Origin: Planctomycetaceae bacterium UBA2671
GTDB lineage: Bacteria > Planctomycetota > Planctomycetia > Planctomycetales > Planctomycetaceae
Direction: 5' to 3'
Length of the DNA stretch: 36,920 nt
Assembly (NCBI GenBank): GCA_002359185.1
Contig: DEML01000068.1
Coordinates: forward strand, 93,023-129,942
Every line of letters begins with the position of its first letter. Position 1 is the stretch's first letter. The translations under genes were made by a program, and so were the position numbers. This document shows positions 34,101 through 36,920 of the stretch, in pieces. A model generated the notes under the pieces. The model saw only the letters and a program-made list of their open reading frames with translations. It searched no databases and had not been told where the DNA came from.

Positions 34101-36869
34101 ATGATACATTGCGTCAGCAAAATCTTGTTCGTGTGCTTTGCACTCCTGTTTCCGATGATGTCGACTGGTTTCGCTGCTGAGACCATCAGTAAAGAACAGG
34201 CCGACTTCTTTGAGAATAAGGTGCGTCCCATTCTGGTCGAGCACTGTTATGAATGTCATGGCACAAAGAAGCAATGGGCCGATTTGCGTCTCGATAGCCA
34301 TGCTGCCATTCTCAAAGGTGGTGAAAGTGGACCTGCTGTGGAAGCCGGAAATCCGGATGGAAGCAGAATCATTCAGGTAATCCGCTACTCGGAAGACGAT
34401 TCTCAGATGCCTCCGGATGGGAAGATGACGGATGAGCAAATTGCCAGCCTGACCGAGTGGGTTTCCCAGGGAGCACACTGGCCGGAATCTTCGCCACAGG
34501 TTTCAGAACTGGATTACTTTGAGCGGGCAAAAACGCATTGGGCATTTCAGCCGATCACTCCAGCAGAGTTGCCAAGTGTCAGCGAGAAAATCCGTGTTGC
34601 GAATCCGATTGATCGTTTCATTGGTCATAAGGTCGAAGAGACCGGCTTGGAGCAATCTCAGCAAGCAGAATCGCGTCAGCAACTCCGTCGGCTCGCATTT
34701 GATCTGACAGGTTTGCCTCCTTCCTATGAAGAGGTCCAGCAGTTTGAAGCCAATTCGGGTGATGAAGCCTGGAGTCAGGCGATCGATCGTTATATCGGCT
34801 CCAAAGACTTTGGACAGAAATGGGCCAGACACTGGCTCGATCTGGCGCGGTATGCGGATACGAAAGGCTACGTCTTTACGGAAGAACGTCGGTATCCGTT
34901 TGCTTACACTTATCGTGATTATGTGATCGATGCCTTGAATATTGATCTTCCCTACGATCAGTTCATCATCGAGCAACTCGCGGCTGACCTGATGCCGGAG
35001 CGTCGGAATGAAGAATCGTTGGCAGCTCTCGGATTTTTAACGGTCGGAAACCGGTTCCTGAATAAGTCCCAGGAGATTTATGATGACCGTATCGATGTGA
35101 CTGTTCGTGGCTTGATGGGACTGACGGTTGCCTGTGCCCGCTGCCACGATCATAAATTCGATCCGCTCGAACAGGCTGATTATTATTCGCTTTACGGTGT
35201 ATTTGCCAGCTGTGAAGAACCGGAACGGCTACCTCAAATCGGTGATCCTCCTGATGAAGCTGCCTTCAAAAAATATAAGGAAGAACTGGCCAAACTGGAG
35301 CAGAATCTTCACGACTATGAGAATAAGTTGGCTGGTGAGATTTCCAGTGAAGCGAAGTCTCATATCGAAAACTATCTGCTGGACGTTGCTGATAAATTGA
35401 AGCACCAGACAGGTCGGTATGAATTGGAAGAGAAGTACGAAATTCGCAAGCGACTGGGGGATCAGTTCCTGGCTTACCTGCGTCAACGGGATGTGAATGA
35501 TCCTGTTTTCGGTGCTTGGCGACGGGTGATCAATCTCAAGCCAGAAGACTTCGATAAAGATGCGGAAAGCCGTTTGGACAATGTTCTCCAGCAGATCGAA
35601 CAGAACAAGTACGAACCGAATCCGCTTGTGAAAGCACGATTGATTAATAATCGTCCCGTCCACATGTACGATTATGTCAAACTGTATTCGGAGCTTCTCA
35701 ATACTGCTTATAAGCCCGAAGCAGAGCTTCCGGAAACAGAACGGGAAAACTGGAAGCAGATTCGCGAGCATCTGATAGCAACCGGATTCCCTGTTGATAT
35801 CGATGGAACCGAAGCCGTGGCATTGTTTCACCGGGATGAACGAAATAAGCATCGTGAATTGGAAAAGAAAATCGATGCTCACATGGTAACCTCGCCAGGT
35901 TCGCCGCCGCGTGCGATGGTTCTGAATGATAAAGACAAGCCGATCACACCCTATATTTTCAAACGAGGAAATCCCGGAATGCGGGGAGATCAGATTCCAC
36001 GCCGCTTCCTCAAAGTTCTCAGCTCAGTCGACAGTGAACCGTTCAGTAACGAATCAAGTGGACGGCTCAAGCTGGCTCAGGATATTGCCTCGAAGAAAAA
36101 TCCTTTGACGGCTCGTGTGTTTGTGAACCGGGTCTGGATGCAATTGATCGGTCAGCCTCTGGTGCAGGAAACGAGCGATTTCGGATTACGCACAGCCCCT
36201 CCGTCACATCCTGAACTGTTGGATGATTTGTCGTATCGATTTATGGAAAACAACTGGTCGGTCAAATGGTTGATTAAAGAGATCGTCAGTTCTGAAACGT
36301 ATCGACAAACCAGTCAGGCCAATGCTGTAGGAAAACAGAAAGATCTGGAGAACATTCTGGTCTGGCGGATGAATCGGAAACGGTTGCCGTTCGAGTCGAT
36401 GCGAGATTCTATCCTCTTAACAGTCGGTGTACTCGATAAAAGCCTGAAAGGTCGTTCCGAACAACTCGAAGGCGACAAGCCGACCTTCCGCCGTGCGATT
36501 TATGGATACATCGATCGCAATAACGTTTCACAATTGCTGCAGAATTTCGACGTCGCCGGACCGAGTGTTTCGGTCTCTGCACGAACAGAAACGGTTGTGC
36601 CGCAGCAGCCTTTGTATTTAATGAATTCCCCGTTTGTACAGGATTTGTGTCAACGATTGTCTGAGGACGTTCAAAAGGAATTGGCTTCAGACAATTCGGA
36701 AAACGCTTTCACGATCGCTCTCTATCACCGTGTCTTACAACGCGAGCCGAGCGGAGAGGAGTTGAACTGGTGCGTGGACTATCTGAAAAATCATTCAGAA
36801 CAGAAGACCGGTCGCAAAGAGCTGGCCCAGGCGTTGATTCTGACTAACGAATTTTTGTTCGTTGATTAA
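34101..36869 (+). CDS. Exported cytochrome c (PSCyt1) / DUF1549 / DUF1553 protein
   Basis: A 922-residue exported protein of the planctomycete PSCyt1-DUF1549-DUF1553 type. The signal peptide ends near STGFA (residue 25). The cytochrome domain has a haem-binding site CYECH at 49-53 and a plausible axial Met in SQMPPDGKM. DUF1549 (about 165-380) includes RRLAFDLTGLPPSYEEVQQF, WARHWLDLARYADTKGY and a second CxxCH, CARCHDHKFDP (C345-H349). A coiled, charged linker follows (about 395-440). DUF1553 (about 610-880) includes KRGNPGMRGDQIPRRFL, ARVFVNRVWMQLIGQ and DFGLRTAPPSHPELLDDL. The family is usually encoded next to a DUF1501 protein and is thought to act on polysaccharides or in electron transfer; the role is unproven. 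A DUF1501 partner, if present, lies beyond the window. The gene is divergent from the ABC permease. Confidence 0.95.
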   Translation: MIHCVSKILFVCFALLFPMMSTGFAAETISKEQADFFENKVRPILVEHCYECHGTKKQWADLRLDSHAAILKGGESGPAVEAGNPDGSRIIQVIRYSEDDSQMPPDGKMTDEQIASLTEWVSQGAHWPESSPQVSELDYFERAKTHWAFQPITPAELPSVSEKIRVANPIDRFIGHKVEETGLEQSQQAESRQQLRRLAFDLTGLPPSYEEVQQFEANSGDEAWSQAIDRYIGSKDFGQKWARHWLDLARYADTKGYVFTEERRYPFAYTYRDYVIDALNIDLPYDQFIIEQLAADLMPERRNEESLAALGFLTVGNRFLNKSQEIYDDRIDVTVRGLMGLTVACARCHDHKFDPLEQADYYSLYGVFASCEEPERLPQIGDPPDEAAFKKYKEELAKLEQNLHDYENKLAGEISSEAKSHIENYLLDVADKLKHQTGRYELEEKYEIRKRLGDQFLAYLRQRDVNDPVFGAWRRVINLKPEDFDKDAESRLDNVLQQIEQNKYEPNPLVKARLINNRPVHMYDYVKLYSELLNTAYKPEAELPETERENWKQIREHLIATGFPVDIDGTEAVALFHRDERNKHRELEKKIDAHMVTSPGSPPRAMVLNDKDKPITPYIFKRGNPGMRGDQIPRRFLKVLSSVDSEPFSNESSGRLKLAQDIASKKNPLTARVFVNRVWMQLIGQPLVQETSDFGLRTAPPSHPELLDDLSYRFMENNWSVKWLIKEIVSSETYRQTSQANAVGKQKDLENILVWRMNRKRLPFESMRDSILLTVGVLDKSLKGRSEQLEGDKPTFRRAIYGYIDRNNVSQLLQNFDVAGPSVSVSARTETVVPQQPLYLMNSPFVQDLCQRLSEDVQKELASDNSENAFTIALYHRVLQREPSGEELNWCVDYLKNHSEQKTGRKELAQALILTNEFLFVD

Positions 36870-36897
36870 GTGACGATATACAGAAAACAACCAAACA

Positions 36898-36920
36898 GGT
36901 GGCTGGGGTCGTAGCGAAGC
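36898..36920 (+). repeat. REP-like palindrome, GGTGG head, copy 2 (cut by window end)
   Basis: GGTGGCTGGGGTCG is identical to the start of the element at 22010-22023, then diverges slightly (TAGCGAAGC). The right arm falls outside the window. It lies 29 bases after the cytochrome gene stop. Confidence 0.5.

Noticed and set aside
33957..34478. 173-codon minus-strand frame at the divergent permease/cytochrome junction
   Set aside because: Overlaps the signal peptide and haem domain of the cytochrome gene on the other strand; no domain or start site.

Overview
The window reads as chromosomal DNA of a planctomycete (Planctomycetota, probably order Planctomycetales). The evidence is a set of lineage-typical families: a DUF1559 protein with a prepilin-type leader beside a transthyretin-like lipoprotein, a PSCyt1/DUF1549/DUF1553 cytochrome, two Tat-exported Gfo/Idh/MocA oxidoreductases, an ECF sigma factor coupled to a Ser/Thr kinase, a very large transmembrane Ser/Thr kinase, and a BatA/VWA protein. 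I cannot name genus or species. No tRNA, rRNA, CRISPR array, transposase or phage gene was seen.

Layout. 1-2.3 kb: a secreted oxidoreductase and a periplasmic thioredoxin-like protein (both -). 2.6-3.0 kb: RNase P RNA (rnpB, +), whose 3' end overlaps the stop codon of a convergent kinase gene. 3.0-4.8 kb: ECF sigma factor plus kinase operon (-). 4.9-9.3 kb: a 7Fe ferredoxin, a small membrane-anchored protein, 2-oxoglutarate dehydrogenase E1 (sucA) and a small membrane protein. 9.7-16.2 kb: secreted proteins of unknown role (helical-repeat protein, possible barrel enzyme, PQQ-type beta-propeller, HEAT-repeat protein) and a small TM2-like protein. 16.4-23.1 kb: Tat oxidoreductase, 1298-residue kinase with beta-helix ectodomain, and MoxR ATPase (all -). 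23.4-24.7 kb: HtrA-like protease (+). 24.8-27.2 kb: a looser, visibly AT-richer stretch with short exported proteins, a DUF4303 protein and a 47-codon coupled ORF. 27.4-30.1 kb: a small conserved-looking protein and BatA/VWA. 30.2-33.9 kb: biotin ligase, lipoprotein, DUF1559 protein and a lone ABC permease (all -). 34.1-36.9 kb: a large cytochrome/DUF1549/DUF1553 protein (+).

The most unusual signal is in the intergenic DNA. Nearly every longer spacer carries a short palindromic element, and these fall into several families sharing one design: a GTAG (or GGTGG) head followed by a hairpin, often as an inverted pair. This is the architecture of REP/BIME elements mobilised by RAYT (TnpA-REP) transposases. 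Two families share an identical plan (GTAG, 7-bp stem, TGT loop) with unrelated stem sequences. A separate non-GTAG repeat occurs three times. No RAYT gene lies in the window, so the mobiliser, if any, must be elsewhere.

Most genes are monocistronic or in pairs. The clearest functional units are sigma factor plus kinase (3-nt spacing) and the DUF1559 plus lipoprotein pair. Start codons were moved inward from the longest frame where a Shine-Dalgarno, signal peptide or family N-terminus supported it.
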